DNA from: Rhodopseudomonas palustris
Lineage (GTDB): Bacteria > Pseudomonadota > Alphaproteobacteria > Rhizobiales > Xanthobacteraceae
Assembly: GCF_007005445.1 (NCBI RefSeq)
Contig: NZ_CP041387.1
Coordinates: 4,355,501-4,419,500, forward strand
Direction of reading: 5' to 3'
Length of the DNA stretch: 64,000 nucleotides
In this document: positions 21,325 to 30,721 of the stretch, piece by piece
Position numbering within the stretch: the stretch's first letter is position 1
Layout of the letters: every line of letters starts with the position of its first letter
Program-made: the position numbers and the translations under genes
Notes under the pieces: model-generated
Seen by the model: only the letters and a program-made list of their open reading frames with translations
Told to the model about the DNA's origin: nothing
The model's database searches: none

Positions 21325-22059
21325 ATGATTGAGCCGTATTGCGGATCGGCACCGCTCCCGGCGGACCTGTTCGTCCGCTGGAATTTCGATCCGGCGCTGC
21401 TGGTCGGGTTGGCGGTGGGGGGTGGGGTTTGGGTGGCGCGGCGTGGTGCGTGTTGGGCGGCTGCGCTGGGATGGGCGATTCTGGCAGTGCTGTTCGTGTC
21501 GCCGCTATGCGCGCTGACCTCGGCGCTGTTTTCGGTGCGGGTCGGCCACCATGTCGTGATGGTGGCCGTCGCGGCGCCGCTGCTGGCGCTGTCGCTGCGC
21601 CGCACCGCGACGGCCTCCGCACTCACGCGCGCCGGCTCGGCGATGTTCATGGTGCACACCGTGCTGCTGTGGCTATGGCACGCGCCCGCACCTTATGCGG
21701 CGGCGCTCGCCGATCCGGCTGTGTTCTGGGCGATGGAACTGAGCCTGCTCGGCAGCGCGGTCGCGCTATGGCTCGCCGTTCTCGCCCCGGCCGGGGCGAT
21801 TGGGCGGAGTTTGGCGCTTTTGCTGGGGTCGGTGGTGCAGATGGGCATGCTGGGCGCGGTGATCACTTTCGCCCGTGCGCCGCTGTACGATGCCCATCTG
21901 GGGGTGACGACGGCTTGGGGGCTGTCTGCGCTTCAGGACCAGCAGCTCGCCGGCCTGGTGATGTGGGTTCCGGGCGCGCTGCCCTACCTGGCGGTGGCGC
22001 TGGTGCTGCTCGGGCGCCGGCTCGACCGGCCGATCGCCGCCAATGAACCGGTCCGATGA
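21325..22059 (+). CDS. CtaG-like (Caa3-type) cytochrome oxidase assembly protein
   Basis: This 244-residue multi-pass membrane protein resembles the Caa3_CtaG family: PYCGSAPLPADLFVRWNFDP at the N-terminus, HHVVMVAVAAPLLAL, then TVLLWLWHAPAPYAAALA and further hydrophobic helices. Family members help assemble caa3-type cytochrome c oxidase. GGGGAG lies five bases before the ATG at 21325. It overlaps the next gene by four bases and heads the oxidase cluster, which supports an assembly role, possibly in copper delivery. Confidence 0.82.
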   Translation: MIEPYCGSAPLPADLFVRWNFDPALLVGLAVGGGVWVARRGACWAAALGWAILAVLFVSPLCALTSALFSVRVGHHVVMVAVAAPLLALSLRRTATASALTRAGSAMFMVHTVLLWLWHAPAPYAAALADPAVFWAMELSLLGSAVALWLAVLAPAGAIGRSLALLLGSVVQMGMLGAVITFARAPLYDAHLGVTTAWGLSALQDQQLAGLVMWVPGALPYLAVALVLLGRRLDRPIAANEPVR

Positions 22060-22550
22060 TCGCGTGGCTGAAACTCGTTCATATCCTGGCGCTGATGGTG
22101 TGGTGCGCGGGGCTGCTGGCGCTGCCCGGCCTGTTCGTCCACCGCAGCCGGCTGGCGGATGCCGAAGCGGCCGAACTGCACCGGCTGACCCGGACGCTGT
22201 TCATCAAGATCACCTCGCCGGCGGCGTTCGTGGCGGTGGTGGCGGGCACCGTGCTGCTGTTCATGCGCGATGTCTTCACCACCTGGATGATGCTGAAGCT
22301 GGTGGTGGTCGGCGTCCTGGTGGTGATCCATGTCCGCGGCGGTCACCAGATCCTCAACCTGTTCGGACCCGAGGGGCACTACGCCGCCTGGCGGCGCTGG
22401 ACCATGACGGCCGCGACCCTGTGCACCATCGCCGGTATCCTGACGCTGGTGCTGGCCAAGCCGGTGCTGGCGCCGCTGAACCTGCCGGACTGGATGACCC
22501 GGCCGGGCGGGCTTCACTCCTTGGTCGAGACCATCAAGCCGACGCCGTGA
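22056..22550 (+). CDS. CopD/HemJ-like four-helix membrane protein
   Basis: This 164-residue protein has about four transmembrane helices (VHILALMVWCAGLLALPGL, ITSPAAFVAVVAGTVLLFM, LKLVVVGVLVVIHV, and the last helix near residue 130). The conserved H of KLVHI and the H of VVIHVRGGH fit a haem- or copper-handling CopD/HemJ-type fold. It is translationally coupled to the CtaG-like gene (ATGA overlap). A role in copper or haem supply to the oxidase is inferred from the neighbours. Its 3' end overlaps the 3' end of the reversed DUF2231 gene by 37 bases. Confidence 0.7.
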   Translation: MIAWLKLVHILALMVWCAGLLALPGLFVHRSRLADAEAAELHRLTRTLFIKITSPAAFVAVVAGTVLLFMRDVFTTWMMLKLVVVGVLVVIHVRGGHQILNLFGPEGHYAAWRRWTMTAATLCTIAGILTLVLAKPVLAPLNLPDWMTRPGGLHSLVETIKPTP

Positions 22551-22996
22551 TCGAACACCAGCTTGCCGCCGTGCCATCCGGCCAGGCCGACGAACACGGT
22601 GCCGAGGGCGGAGATCATCAGCCCGACCGGCAGCACCGGATCGTCCTGCACCAGCCGCCACCCCCAATTGGCGCCGGCGATCGACACCAGCGTCACCCCG
22701 GCGACCGCGTGGGTCCAGCTCGTCGTGCGCTGGCGGATGCCCTCGACCAGCAGCAGCTCCGCCGTCCCGGCGATGCTGGCGGCGACGCCGAACCAGAACG
22801 CGAAGCCGCTCGCCCACAGTCCGGCGCGCGCCCAGAACGGATCGGCGCTCCACCAATAGAACACGTCGCAGCCCAGCGTGGAGATCACCAGCGCGATCGG
22901 AAACGACACCAGCATCGCGTGGACCGGATGGCCGGCGAACGCCACCACCGAACTGGTGTCGTATTCGTTGATTTCCTCGATGACAGTCTTCGGCAT
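22514..22996 (-). CDS. DUF2231 membrane protein
   Basis: This 160-residue protein has about four transmembrane helices and the DUF2231 signature FAGHPVHAMLVSFPIALVIS near the N-terminus, with later helices at YWWSADPFWARAGLW and WTHAVAGVTLVSIAGANW. The function is unknown, and members often sit beside respiratory genes. GAGG lies six bases before the ATG at 22996. It is inserted backwards in the oxidase cluster. Its 3' end overlaps the CopD-like gene, and its start is only 21 bases from the divergent coxB start. Confidence 0.85.
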   Translation of the reverse strand: MPKTVIEEINEYDTSSVVAFAGHPVHAMLVSFPIALVISTLGCDVFYWWSADPFWARAGLWASGFAFWFGVAASIAGTAELLLVEGIRQRTTSWTHAVAGVTLVSIAGANWGWRLVQDDPVLPVGLMISALGTVFVGLAGWHGGKLVFDHGVGLMVSTKE

Positions 22997-23017
22997 TGCG
23001 CACCTCTTCGCTCGGTA

Positions 23018-23719
23018 ATGCGGCGAGGCCGGGCCGGTTGCATCGCGGCCGTCGTCACGATGCCGCTGGCCGGGTGCAGCGGGCCGCTGTCGACGCTCGA
23101 TCCCGCCGGCCCATCGGCGGCCGCGATCGCGGAGCTGTGGTGGGCGATGCTCGCCGGATCGATTGCGCTGTTCGGTCTGGTGATGACGCTGCTGCTGTGG
23201 ACGTTCCTCCGGGCGAACGCGCACCCGTCGTCGCCGCGGCCGAAGCTGTGGCTCGCCGGCGGCGGACTGGTTCTGCCGGCGCTGGTCCTGACGCCGCTGC
23301 TCGCTTACGGGCTGCTGACCGGCGAGCGGCTGCTGGCGCATCCGCGCGCCGCCGAGGTGACGCGGATCGAGGTCGAGGCCCGGCAGTGGCAATGGAATTT
23401 TCGTTATCCGGCCGCAGCCGGCGGCCCCCGGATGTCGGTCAATGAACTGCATCTGCCGGCGGGGCGGCCGGTCGATCTTCACGTCGGCAGCGCCGACGTA
23501 ATCCACGGCTTCTGGATTCCGCGGCTCGGCGGCAAGATCGACGCCATTCCAGGGCACATCAACGTGATCCGGCTGAGCGCCGATCGGCCCGGCGTGTATC
23601 GCGGCGTCTGCGCCGAATTCTGCGGCGGCGGCCATACCGCGATGGACTTCCGGGTCGAGGCGCATTCCGACGACAGCTACGAGGACCGGCTGCGCGAGCT
23701 GCCGCGGGACCGGCCATGA
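23018..23719 (+). CDS. coxB: Cytochrome c oxidase subunit II (CuA)
   Basis: This 233-residue protein has a lipoprotein-like signal (MPLAGCSG) and two transmembrane helices (about 36-62 and 75-100). The periplasmic CuA domain follows. Its ligands are all present: the His in ADVIHGFWIP and the cluster CAEFCGGGHTAM with two Cys, Glu carbonyl, His and Met. CuA means it takes electrons from cytochrome c and not from quinol. No fused cytochrome c domain is present, so an external donor is needed. It overlaps the subunit I gene in ATGA. Confidence 0.93.
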   Translation: MRRGRAGCIAAVVTMPLAGCSGPLSTLDPAGPSAAAIAELWWAMLAGSIALFGLVMTLLLWTFLRANAHPSSPRPKLWLAGGGLVLPALVLTPLLAYGLLTGERLLAHPRAAEVTRIEVEARQWQWNFRYPAAAGGPRMSVNELHLPAGRPVDLHVGSADVIHGFWIPRLGGKIDAIPGHINVIRLSADRPGVYRGVCAEFCGGGHTAMDFRVEAHSDDSYEDRLRELPRDRP

Positions 23720-26250
23720 CGACAGACACCCCGGATTCCCGCCATCCGCCGGTCAGCGCGATCCGACTGCACAAGCGGCTGGAAGCCGTATGGGGCACGC
23801 CGCCCGGCTGGGCGCGGCTGTCGGCGGTGAACCACAACGTGGTCGGCCGCCGCTTCATCCTGACCGCATTCGTGTTCTTCGGCATCGGCGGCGTACTGGC
23901 GATGCTGATTCGGGCCCAGCTCGCGACGCCGCGCAGCGCCTTCCTCGGGCCGGAGATCTACAACCAGATCTTCACCATGCACGGCACGGTGATGATGTTC
24001 CTGTTCGCGATCCCGATGTTCGAGGGCTTTGCGATCTATCTTCTGCCGAAGCTGCTCGGCGCCCGCGACATGGCGTTTCCCCGGCTCGGCGCCTACGGCT
24101 ATTGGTGCTACCTGTTCGGCGGGTCGATCCTGCTGATCGCGCTGGCGTTCGGGCTGGCGCCGGACGGCGGCTGGTTCATGTACACGCCGCTGACCTCGAA
24201 GACCTACAGCCCCGGCATCAACGCCGACATCTGGCTGATCGGCGTCACCTTCGTCGAAGTGTCGGCAATCTCGGCGGCGATCGAGATCATCGCCACGGTG
24301 CTGAAGACCCGCGCGCCCGGCATGTCGATCGACAAGATGCCGCTGCTCGCCTGGTATCTGCTGGTCACCGCCTTCATGATGCTGTTCGGCTTCCCGCCGC
24401 TGATCCTCGGCTCGGTCCTGCTCGAACTGGAGCGGGCGTTCTCGCTGCCGTTCTTCGACCCGACGCGCGGCGGCGACTCGCTGCTGTGGCAGCACCTGTT
24501 CTGGCTGTTCGGCCATCCCGAAGTCTACATTATCTTCCTTCCGGCCGCCGGCATGGTCTCGACCATCCTGCCGACGCTCGCCCGGCGCGAGATCATCGGC
24601 TACGGCTGGATCGTGGTCAGCGTGGTGGCGCTGGCGTTCCTCAGCTTCGGGCTGTGGGTGCACCACATGTTCACGGTCGGAATTCCGCACCTCGCTCTGG
24701 CGTTCTTCTCGTCGGCCAGTACGGCGGTGGCGGTGCCGACCGCGGTGCAGATCTTCGCCTGGATCGGCACCCTGGCGGCTGGGCGGCCGCAGCTCAAACT
24801 GCCGATGCTGTACCTGCTCGGCTTCTTCTCGGTGTTCGTGATCGGCGGACTGACCGGCGTGATGCTGGCGATCGTGCCGTTCAACTGGCAGGCGCACGAC
24901 ACCCATTTCGTGGTCGCGCATCTGCACTACGTGCTGGTCGGCGGCTTCGTGTTTCCGATGCTGGCGGCGGCGTATTACTGGCTGCCGCATTTCACCGGCC
25001 GCGTGCCGCGCCACAGCCTCGGCACCGCCGCGTTCTGGCTGATCATGATCGGCTTCAATCTCACCTTCCTGGTGATGCACTGGACCGGGCTGCTCGGCAT
25101 GCCGCGCCGGATCACCGGATACGGGCCCGAGACCGGATGGGAATGGCCGAACCTGCTGTCGTCGATCGGCAGCTTCACCATGGCGATCGGCTTCGCATTG
25201 TTCGCCATCGACGTCCTGATGCACTGGCGGCACGGCAAGCGCTGCGACCGCAACCGCTGGGGCGCCAGCACGCTGGAATGGGCCACCGCGACGCCGCCGC
25301 CGAGCTACAATTTCGCGTCGCTGCCGCAGATCGCCTCGCGCGCTCCGCTCGCCGACCGCCCCGATCTCGGCAACCGGCTCGCCGCAGGCGACGGCTATCT
25401 CGGCTTCGTCCGTCACCAATGGCTGGAAACGCTCGGCGTCGAGGCCGTGACCGGCCGGGTCGAACAGATCGTCCGGCTGCCGAACCGCACTTTCATTCCG
25501 CTGGTGACGGCGGTGATCACCGGCCTGTTCTTCGTCGCGGTGCTGTTCAAACTCTACGTTCTGGCGCTGATCGCATTGGTCGCCGTGGTGGCGGCGGCGC
25601 TGATGTGGACCCCGGACTCCGGCGAACGCCAGGATCGCGGCGCGCTGCCGATCGGCAACGGCGAGTCGGCGGTGCTGCACAGCGAAGCCGCGTCGCCGCC
25701 GTCGTTGTGGGCGATCTGGCTGGCGCTCGCCGCCGATGCGACCGCGTTTGCGTCGCTCGGCTTCGGGCTGCTGTTCCTGTGGGTCGTGGCGCCGAACTGG
25801 CCGCCGCCCGAATGGCTGCAATGGTCGCCGCTCGGCGCCGCGCTGACCGCGGCCGGTCTGGCCATCGCGCTGCTGGCCGCCAATGTGGCGGCGATGCGGA
25901 GGGTCGTCGCCCGCGCGCCGTGGCGGGAAGCGCTGCTGGCGATCGCAGCGTCGGGCCACATCGTCGCGCTGACCGGTATCGGGGCGATCGTCCTGGTGAC
26001 GCCCGCTCCGACGCGGCACGCTTATGCGGCGGTGGTGCTGGTGATGCTGCTGTATGCCGGCCTGCATGTGGCGATCGGGCTGGTGTTCGCCGGCTTCGGC
26101 ATCTGGCGCAGCCGCGCCGGCTTCGTCTCCCCGGTCCGCCGGATCGATCTCAGGCTCGGGGCGATCTGGACGAGCTACACCGCTGCGCTCGGTGCTGCGG
26201 CGCTGCTGCTGGTGTTCGGGCTGCCGCTGGTGATGGGAACGGTGCGATGA
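23716..26250 (+). CDS. Cytochrome c oxidase, fused subunits I and III
   Basis: This 844-residue membrane protein reduces O2 and pumps protons. The subunit I part (about 1-570) has the low-spin haem His in FTMHGTVMMF, CuB ligands in FGHPEVYIIF and GLWVHHMFTVG, and the haem pair in HDTHFVVAHLHYVL. The Glu in GHPEV and the crosslinked Tyr mark an A-type proton channel. From about residue 600, seven hydrophobic helices resemble subunit III (SLWAIWLALAADATAFASLG, SGHIVALTGIGAIVLV). I+III fusions are known in caa3-like oxidases. It overlaps coxB and the next gene by four bases each. Confidence 0.92.
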   Translation: MTTDTPDSRHPPVSAIRLHKRLEAVWGTPPGWARLSAVNHNVVGRRFILTAFVFFGIGGVLAMLIRAQLATPRSAFLGPEIYNQIFTMHGTVMMFLFAIPMFEGFAIYLLPKLLGARDMAFPRLGAYGYWCYLFGGSILLIALAFGLAPDGGWFMYTPLTSKTYSPGINADIWLIGVTFVEVSAISAAIEIIATVLKTRAPGMSIDKMPLLAWYLLVTAFMMLFGFPPLILGSVLLELERAFSLPFFDPTRGGDSLLWQHLFWLFGHPEVYIIFLPAAGMVSTILPTLARREIIGYGWIVVSVVALAFLSFGLWVHHMFTVGIPHLALAFFSSASTAVAVPTAVQIFAWIGTLAAGRPQLKLPMLYLLGFFSVFVIGGLTGVMLAIVPFNWQAHDTHFVVAHLHYVLVGGFVFPMLAAAYYWLPHFTGRVPRHSLGTAAFWLIMIGFNLTFLVMHWTGLLGMPRRITGYGPETGWEWPNLLSSIGSFTMAIGFALFAIDVLMHWRHGKRCDRNRWGASTLEWATATPPPSYNFASLPQIASRAPLADRPDLGNRLAAGDGYLGFVRHQWLETLGVEAVTGRVEQIVRLPNRTFIPLVTAVITGLFFVAVLFKLYVLALIALVAVVAAALMWTPDSGERQDRGALPIGNGESAVLHSEAASPPSLWAIWLALAADATAFASLGFGLLFLWVVAPNWPPPEWLQWSPLGAALTAAGLAIALLAANVAAMRRVVARAPWREALLAIAASGHIVALTGIGAIVLVTPAPTRHAYAAVVLVMLLYAGLHVAIGLVFAGFGIWRSRAGFVSPVRRIDLRLGAIWTSYTAALGAAALLLVFGLPLVMGTVR

Positions 26251-26588
26251 AGCCCCGGCTCCCGCTGCTCCTGATCCCCGCCGGCTTCGTGATCTGGGCG
26301 TCCGCCTTCACCCTGCTGTATGCGGTGCTGTCGCTCGGCTGCGTCGCCGGGTGGCAAAGCGAAGTGATCGCCGGAATGACGCTGGTGCGGCTGGTTCTTC
26401 TCGCGGTCTGGCTGGTGCATCTGGCAGCGCTGATCGTGCTGTTGATCTATTGCGTGCAGTTGAGGCACCGCTCCGCCGACCGGACCTTCGGCTTTCTGCG
26501 GCGGGCGGCGATCGGATCGACCGTCGCTGCGTTGGCCGCCACCGTCTGGACCGGAGTGGCGATCCCGGCCGTGACGCCGTGCCTGTGA
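26247..26588 (+). CDS. Small membrane protein of the cox cluster
   Basis: This 113-residue protein has three predicted transmembrane helices (about residues 7-32, 43-70 and 88-108) and no motif I recognise. Its ATG overlaps the stop of the fused oxidase gene (ATGA), so it is translated with it. By position it may be a small accessory or subunit IV-like component of the oxidase. That is inference from context only. It ends 21 bases from the convergent HD-GYP gene. Confidence 0.7.
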   Translation: MKPRLPLLLIPAGFVIWASAFTLLYAVLSLGCVAGWQSEVIAGMTLVRLVLLAVWLVHLAALIVLLIYCVQLRHRSADRTFGFLRRAAIGSTVAALAATVWTGVAIPAVTPCL

Positions 26589-26609
26589 GGACGGCTCCGC
26601 GGCGATCCG

Positions 26610-27728
26610 TCAGGCGCTCGGCGCCGTGACTGCGGACCGCGCGGCTTCCGATTGGAGTTGCGGCTGCAGCGGCGCGGCGTCCTGCCGGGAGCCCAGAATT
26701 CGATCCGTCGCGATCGCCACGACTTGGTCCCATCGGGCCAGGAAGGCATCGACACAGGCCGGATCGAAGTGCTGGCCGCGGCCGTCCTCGAGGTGCTTGC
26801 GCGCCACCGGCAGCGGCATCGCCTCCTTGTACGGCCGCTTGGTCGCGAGCGCGTCGAACACGTCGGCCACCGCGACGATCCGTGCCGCGACCGGAATCGC
26901 CTCGCCCTTCAGCCGGTTCGGATAGCCGGTGCCGTCCCATCGCTCGTGGTGGGCGATGGCGATATCGGCGGCGAGTTGAATGAGTTCGCAGCGGCTGCCG
27001 GCCAGGATCGAGCCGCCGACCGTGGTGTGGGTCTGCATCATCGCGATCTCGTCCGGCGTCAGCCGCCCGGGCTTGAGCAGGATATGGTCGGGCGTCGCCA
27101 CCTTGCCGACATCGTGCAGCGGCGCCGCCAGATAGATGTCGCGGCACAGCCGGTCCGGCAGTCCCAGACCTTCGGCGATCATCCGGCTGTACTTGGCGAC
27201 CCGCAGCGTATGATCGCCGGTGTCGTTGTCGCGATACTCGACCGACAGCGCGAGCCGCAGAATGATCTCCTCCTCGCGCTCCTGCAGCTCGTGGGTGGCG
27301 CGCGCGACTTCGCTCGCCAACAGGGCGGCGCGGTCGTTCAGTTTGCGCACGGCGAGGCCGAGCCGGATCATGTTGCGCAGCCGGACCTGGGTCTCCAGGC
27401 TCTTCGGCTGTTTCGGCAGGAAGTCGGTGGCGCCGGCGTCGAGGGCACGCAGGCGAACCTCGTCGCTCTCGACCGAGGTGATCATCACGATCGGGATGTC
27501 GGAGAACTTCGGCAGCGACCGCAGCCGCCGGATCAGACTGATGCCGTCCATGTTCGGCATCTCGTAGTCGGCGAAGACGATGTCGATATCGAGGTTGCGG
27601 GCCGAAGCCAGCGCCAGCACCGGCTCGGTGAACGCGATTACGTGCACCTGACCGTCTGCCTCGATCGTCCGCGTCAAGTAATCCAGAGCCGACCGGCTGT
27701 CGTCCACAACCAATGCTTGAATCAACAT
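26610..27728 (-). CDS. Response regulator with HD-GYP domain
   Basis: This 372-residue cytosolic protein is predicted to hydrolyse cyclic-di-GMP under phosphorelay control. The N-terminal receiver (1-120) has ALVVDDSRSALD and the phospho-acceptor Asp in IVFADYEMPNMDG. A coiled-coil linker follows, then the HD-GYP domain with HDVGK, the GYP signature in HHERWDGTGYP, and the trailing VADVFDAL block. The ATG at 27728 has AAGAG nine bases upstream. A TTG nine bases earlier is too close to that site. No partner kinase is adjacent, but the chemotaxis cluster begins on the other strand 289 bases away. Confidence 0.92.
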   Translation of the reverse strand: MLIQALVVDDSRSALDYLTRTIEADGQVHVIAFTEPVLALASARNLDIDIVFADYEMPNMDGISLIRRLRSLPKFSDIPIVMITSVESDEVRLRALDAGATDFLPKQPKSLETQVRLRNMIRLGLAVRKLNDRAALLASEVARATHELQEREEEIILRLALSVEYRDNDTGDHTLRVAKYSRMIAEGLGLPDRLCRDIYLAAPLHDVGKVATPDHILLKPGRLTPDEIAMMQTHTTVGGSILAGSRCELIQLAADIAIAHHERWDGTGYPNRLKGEAIPVAARIVAVADVFDALATKRPYKEAMPLPVARKHLEDGRGQHFDPACVDAFLARWDQVVAIATDRILGSRQDAAPLQPQLQSEAARSAVTAPSA

Positions 27729-28017
27729 TCTGCACAACTCTTAGTGAGTCCGCCAAAAGCCGACGCTAACAGCTACCTATTAAATCTGAACTAAGGCCTG
27801 TGGGCCGTCATATCATTTGATCTAATGCTAAAATGAGGAATTGCCGGGTAGTTCACCCTATCAGCACGACCGAGCTATGCGATTCCGGCTCGGGGCTTTG
27901 CCGATAAGCAGTTTAGCGACGCGTAGTACACTATCTTAATGTTTGAACGTCACGCTTTCCCGTATCGCCAAGTTATTCGCGCCGCGACGATCGATCGCCT
28001 CGCGACTGGGGACTGCA

Positions 28018-28341
28018 ATGACGTTTGATCCCACCGAAGCGGGAGCCGCGCTTCGGCTTCCCTCCGACTGTAGTATCTCTTCCATCCGCAGCATCCACGA
28101 AACCATTCAGGACGCGCTCGGCCGCCAAGGCCCACTGGAGATCGACTGTTCAAACGTGAACAGGGCCGATCTCACCTCGATTCAGCTCCTGCTGTCGACC
28201 GCCAAGACCGGCGAGGCCCAGGGCCGCCCGGTGGTGCTCACCGAGCTCTCCGACGTCCTCCGCGACACCCTGCAGCGCGCCGGCTTCGCCGGCGACGCGA
28301 TGATCGACAAGCATTTCCCGCAGAAGAAAGGTGGCTCGTAA
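28018..28341 (+). CDS. STAS-domain protein heading the chemotaxis operon
   Basis: This 107-residue protein has a STAS/anti-sigma-antagonist-like fold: a beta-strand ending IDCSNVNRADLTSIQLLLST, where the Asp/Ser region matches the usual phosphorylation loop, then GRPVVLTELSDVLRDTLQRA. Its stop overlaps the cheY start (TAATG), so it is part of the che operon. STAS proteins of this kind accompany some alphaproteobacterial che clusters, possibly as a phosphate sink or regulator. That role is not shown here. No matching serine kinase is in the window. Confidence 0.78.
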   Translation: MTFDPTEAGAALRLPSDCSISSIRSIHETIQDALGRQGPLEIDCSNVNRADLTSIQLLLSTAKTGEAQGRPVVLTELSDVLRDTLQRAGFAGDAMIDKHFPQKKGGS

Positions 28342-28706
28342 TGGCCACGATCCTCACCGTCGACGATTCCCCGAGCATTCGCCAGATGATCAAGGTGACG
28401 CTCGAGCCGGCCGGCCACAGCGTGCTCGAGGCCGGCGACGGCGCCCAGGGCCTGTCGAAGGCCCAGGCCACCAAGGTCGATCTCGTCATCACCGACCTCA
28501 ACATGCCGGTGATGAACGGGCTCGAACTGATCAAGGCGCTGCGCAAGCAGCCCAACCTGGTCGGCCTGCCGATCGTGTTCCTGACCACCGAGTCCAACGA
28601 CGCGGTCAAGCAGGAAGCCAAGAGCTGCGGCGCCACCGGCTGGATCACCAAGCCGTTCAAGCCTGAGCAACTGCTCGCAGTGGTGAGCAAGCTGGTGCGG
28701 TCATGA
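28341..28706 (+). CDS. cheY: Chemotaxis response regulator CheY
   Basis: This 121-residue stand-alone receiver has all catalytic residues: the acidic pair D8/D9, phospho-acceptor D52 (VITDLNMPVMNG), T82/T83 and K104 (WITKPFKP). It is predicted to receive phosphate from the adjacent CheA and act on the flagellar switch, or to serve as a phosphate sink. It overlaps STAS upstream and cheA downstream (ATGA). Confidence 0.95.
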   Translation: MATILTVDDSPSIRQMIKVTLEPAGHSVLEAGDGAQGLSKAQATKVDLVITDLNMPVMNGLELIKALRKQPNLVGLPIVFLTTESNDAVKQEAKSCGATGWITKPFKPEQLLAVVSKLVRS

Positions 28707-30721
28707 CCACGATCGATCCGGCAGCAGTCTTCCGCCAGGAAGCGGCCGAACTGTTCGAGGTGCTGGAAGCGGCGCTGCTCGACCTCGGCCAAAACCCCGA
28801 CGACCGCGAACTGGTCGACTCCGCGTTTCGCGCCCTGCACACGATCAAGGGATCGGGCGCGATGTTCGGGTTCGACAAGGTCGCCAGCTTCACCCACGAA
28901 TTCGAGACCGCGTTCGAACGGGTCCGCAAGGGCGAGATCAGGCCGACGCTGGATCTGGTCTCGGTGGCGCTCGCCGCCAAGGACTTCATCCGCGCGCTGA
29001 TCGAGACTCCGGACGACACCGACGCGATCATCGGCGAGGCGATCCTGGCCGACCTCAGCCGGTTCGTGTCGACCACCGAGACCATGGACGCACCGTCCCA
29101 GGAACGCCGCCGGGTCGGCTGGCACCTCCGCTTCGAATTCGACTCCCAGATCCTGCGCAACGGATCCAACCCGCTCGACCTGCTCGACGACCTCGCCAAG
29201 CTCGGCTCCTGCTTCGCGACGCCGCTGACCGACGGCATCCCGTTCCTCGACGAACTGGTGCCCGAGGATTGCTACCTGAAATGGGACGTCTCGCTGCATT
29301 CGGATTGCGACAAGGACGCGATCGACGACGTCTTCATGTTCGTCCAGGACGAGATGCAGCTCTCCCTGGAGCCGCTGTTCGAGGGCGAGGCTCCGCAGCC
29401 GGTGCCGATGCTGGAGCTGCCCGACGTTTCGATCCTGCCGCCCGAGCCGCCGCAGAGTGTGGAGGAGACGAGCTCCGCGCCACCGGCGGTGGCCGCGGCT
29501 TCCGCCGAGCGCCGCAGCGGCGAGCCGCGCCGCGCCGAAGACCGTGGCATCGCCACGGTCCGGGTTCAGGCCGAGCGACTCGACGAACTGATGGATCGAG
29601 TCGGCGAACTGGTGATCGCCCAGGCCCGCCTCTCCCAGCTCGCCGCTTCCGGCACCGACATCTCGATCAAGCTGATCGCCGAAGAGATCGAACGCCTCGC
29701 CTCCAGCCTGCGCGACACTACCATGGGCGCCCGGATGGTGCCGATCGGCTCGCTGTTCGGCCGCTTCCGGCGCCTGGTGCACGATCTGTCCCGCGACCTC
29801 GGCAAGCCGGTGGAATTCATCACCGTCGGCGAGGACACCGAACTCGACAAGACGATGATCGAGTGCCTCGCCGATCCTTTGGTTCACCTGATCCGCAACG
29901 CCATCGACCACGGCATCGAGCCGCCGTCCGCGCGCATCGCCGCCGGCAAGCCCGAACAGGGCCGCATCGAGCTGGCGGCACAGCATTGCGGCGCCCAGGT
30001 TCTGGTCACCGTGAAGGACAATGGCGGCGGGCTCAACACCGCCCGGATCCGCGCCAAGGCCGAAGAACAGGGGCTGATCGCACCGGGCGCTTCGGCGTCC
30101 GACCAGGAGATCCATCAGTTTCTGTTCCACCCCGGCTTCTCGACCGCGCAGACGATCTCGGCGCTGTCCGGCCGCGGCGTCGGCATGGACGTGGTCAAGC
30201 GCACCATCGAGAACATGCGCGGCTCGATCGAGCTGTCCACCGTGCCCGGCGAGGGCGCGACCGTCACGCTGCGTCTGCCGCTGACGCTGGCGATCATCGA
30301 GGGCCTGCTGATCCGGGTCGGCAGTGGCCGCTACATCATTCCGCTGTCGGCGGTGGAAGAATGCGTCGAACTCACCGCTGAGGACGAGCGCTCGCGCAGC
30401 CGCAACTTCCTCAACGTCCGCGGCAACCTCGTGCCGTTCCTGCGGCTGCGCGACATCTTCGATGCCGACGGCGAGCCGGACCAGCACCAGAAGACGATCA
30501 TCATCTCGACCGGCGAGACCCGCGTCGGCCTGGTGGCCGATCAGATCATCGGCAACCACCAGACCGTGATCAAGTCGCTGTCGAAGCTGCACTCCAACGT
30601 CACGACGTTCTCGGGCGCCACCATCCTCGGCGACGGGACCGCCGCATTGATCCTCGACGTGGTGCAGCTCGTCGGCCTCGCCCAGGCGCAAGCGGAAAAA
30701 CAGATGAGCGAGGCGGCCTGA
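28703..30721 (+). CDS. cheA: Chemotaxis histidine kinase CheA
   Basis: This 672-residue protein has domains in the usual CheA order. Hpt has H46 in FRALHTIKGSGAMFGFD. A regulator-binding/linker region with an acidic-proline stretch (about 230-275) follows. The dimerisation domain begins near 285 (VQAERLDELMDRVGELV). The GHKL ATPase has LVHLIRNAIDHGIE and SGRGVGMDVVKR. A C-terminal CheW-like domain begins near 530 (YIIPLSAVEECVEL). Its stop shares a base with the cheW start (TGATG). Confidence 0.96.
   Translation: MTTIDPAAVFRQEAAELFEVLEAALLDLGQNPDDRELVDSAFRALHTIKGSGAMFGFDKVASFTHEFETAFERVRKGEIRPTLDLVSVALAAKDFIRALIETPDDTDAIIGEAILADLSRFVSTTETMDAPSQERRRVGWHLRFEFDSQILRNGSNPLDLLDDLAKLGSCFATPLTDGIPFLDELVPEDCYLKWDVSLHSDCDKDAIDDVFMFVQDEMQLSLEPLFEGEAPQPVPMLELPDVSILPPEPPQSVEETSSAPPAVAAASAERRSGEPRRAEDRGIATVRVQAERLDELMDRVGELVIAQARLSQLAASGTDISIKLIAEEIERLASSLRDTTMGARMVPIGSLFGRFRRLVHDLSRDLGKPVEFITVGEDTELDKTMIECLADPLVHLIRNAIDHGIEPPSARIAAGKPEQGRIELAAQHCGAQVLVTVKDNGGGLNTARIRAKAEEQGLIAPGASASDQEIHQFLFHPGFSTAQTISALSGRGVGMDVVKRTIENMRGSIELSTVPGEGATVTLRLPLTLAIIEGLLIRVGSGRYIIPLSAVEECVELTAEDERSRSRNFLNVRGNLVPFLRLRDIFDADGEPDQHQKTIIISTGETRVGLVADQIIGNHQTVIKSLSKLHSNVTTFSGATILGDGTAALILDVVQLVGLAQAQAEKQMSEAA

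Noticed and set aside
23677..26067. A 796-codon minus-strand frame opposite the fused oxidase gene
   Set aside because: Composition is dominated by His, Gln, Arg and Asp, typical of the antisense of membrane-protein genes. No family is recognisable.
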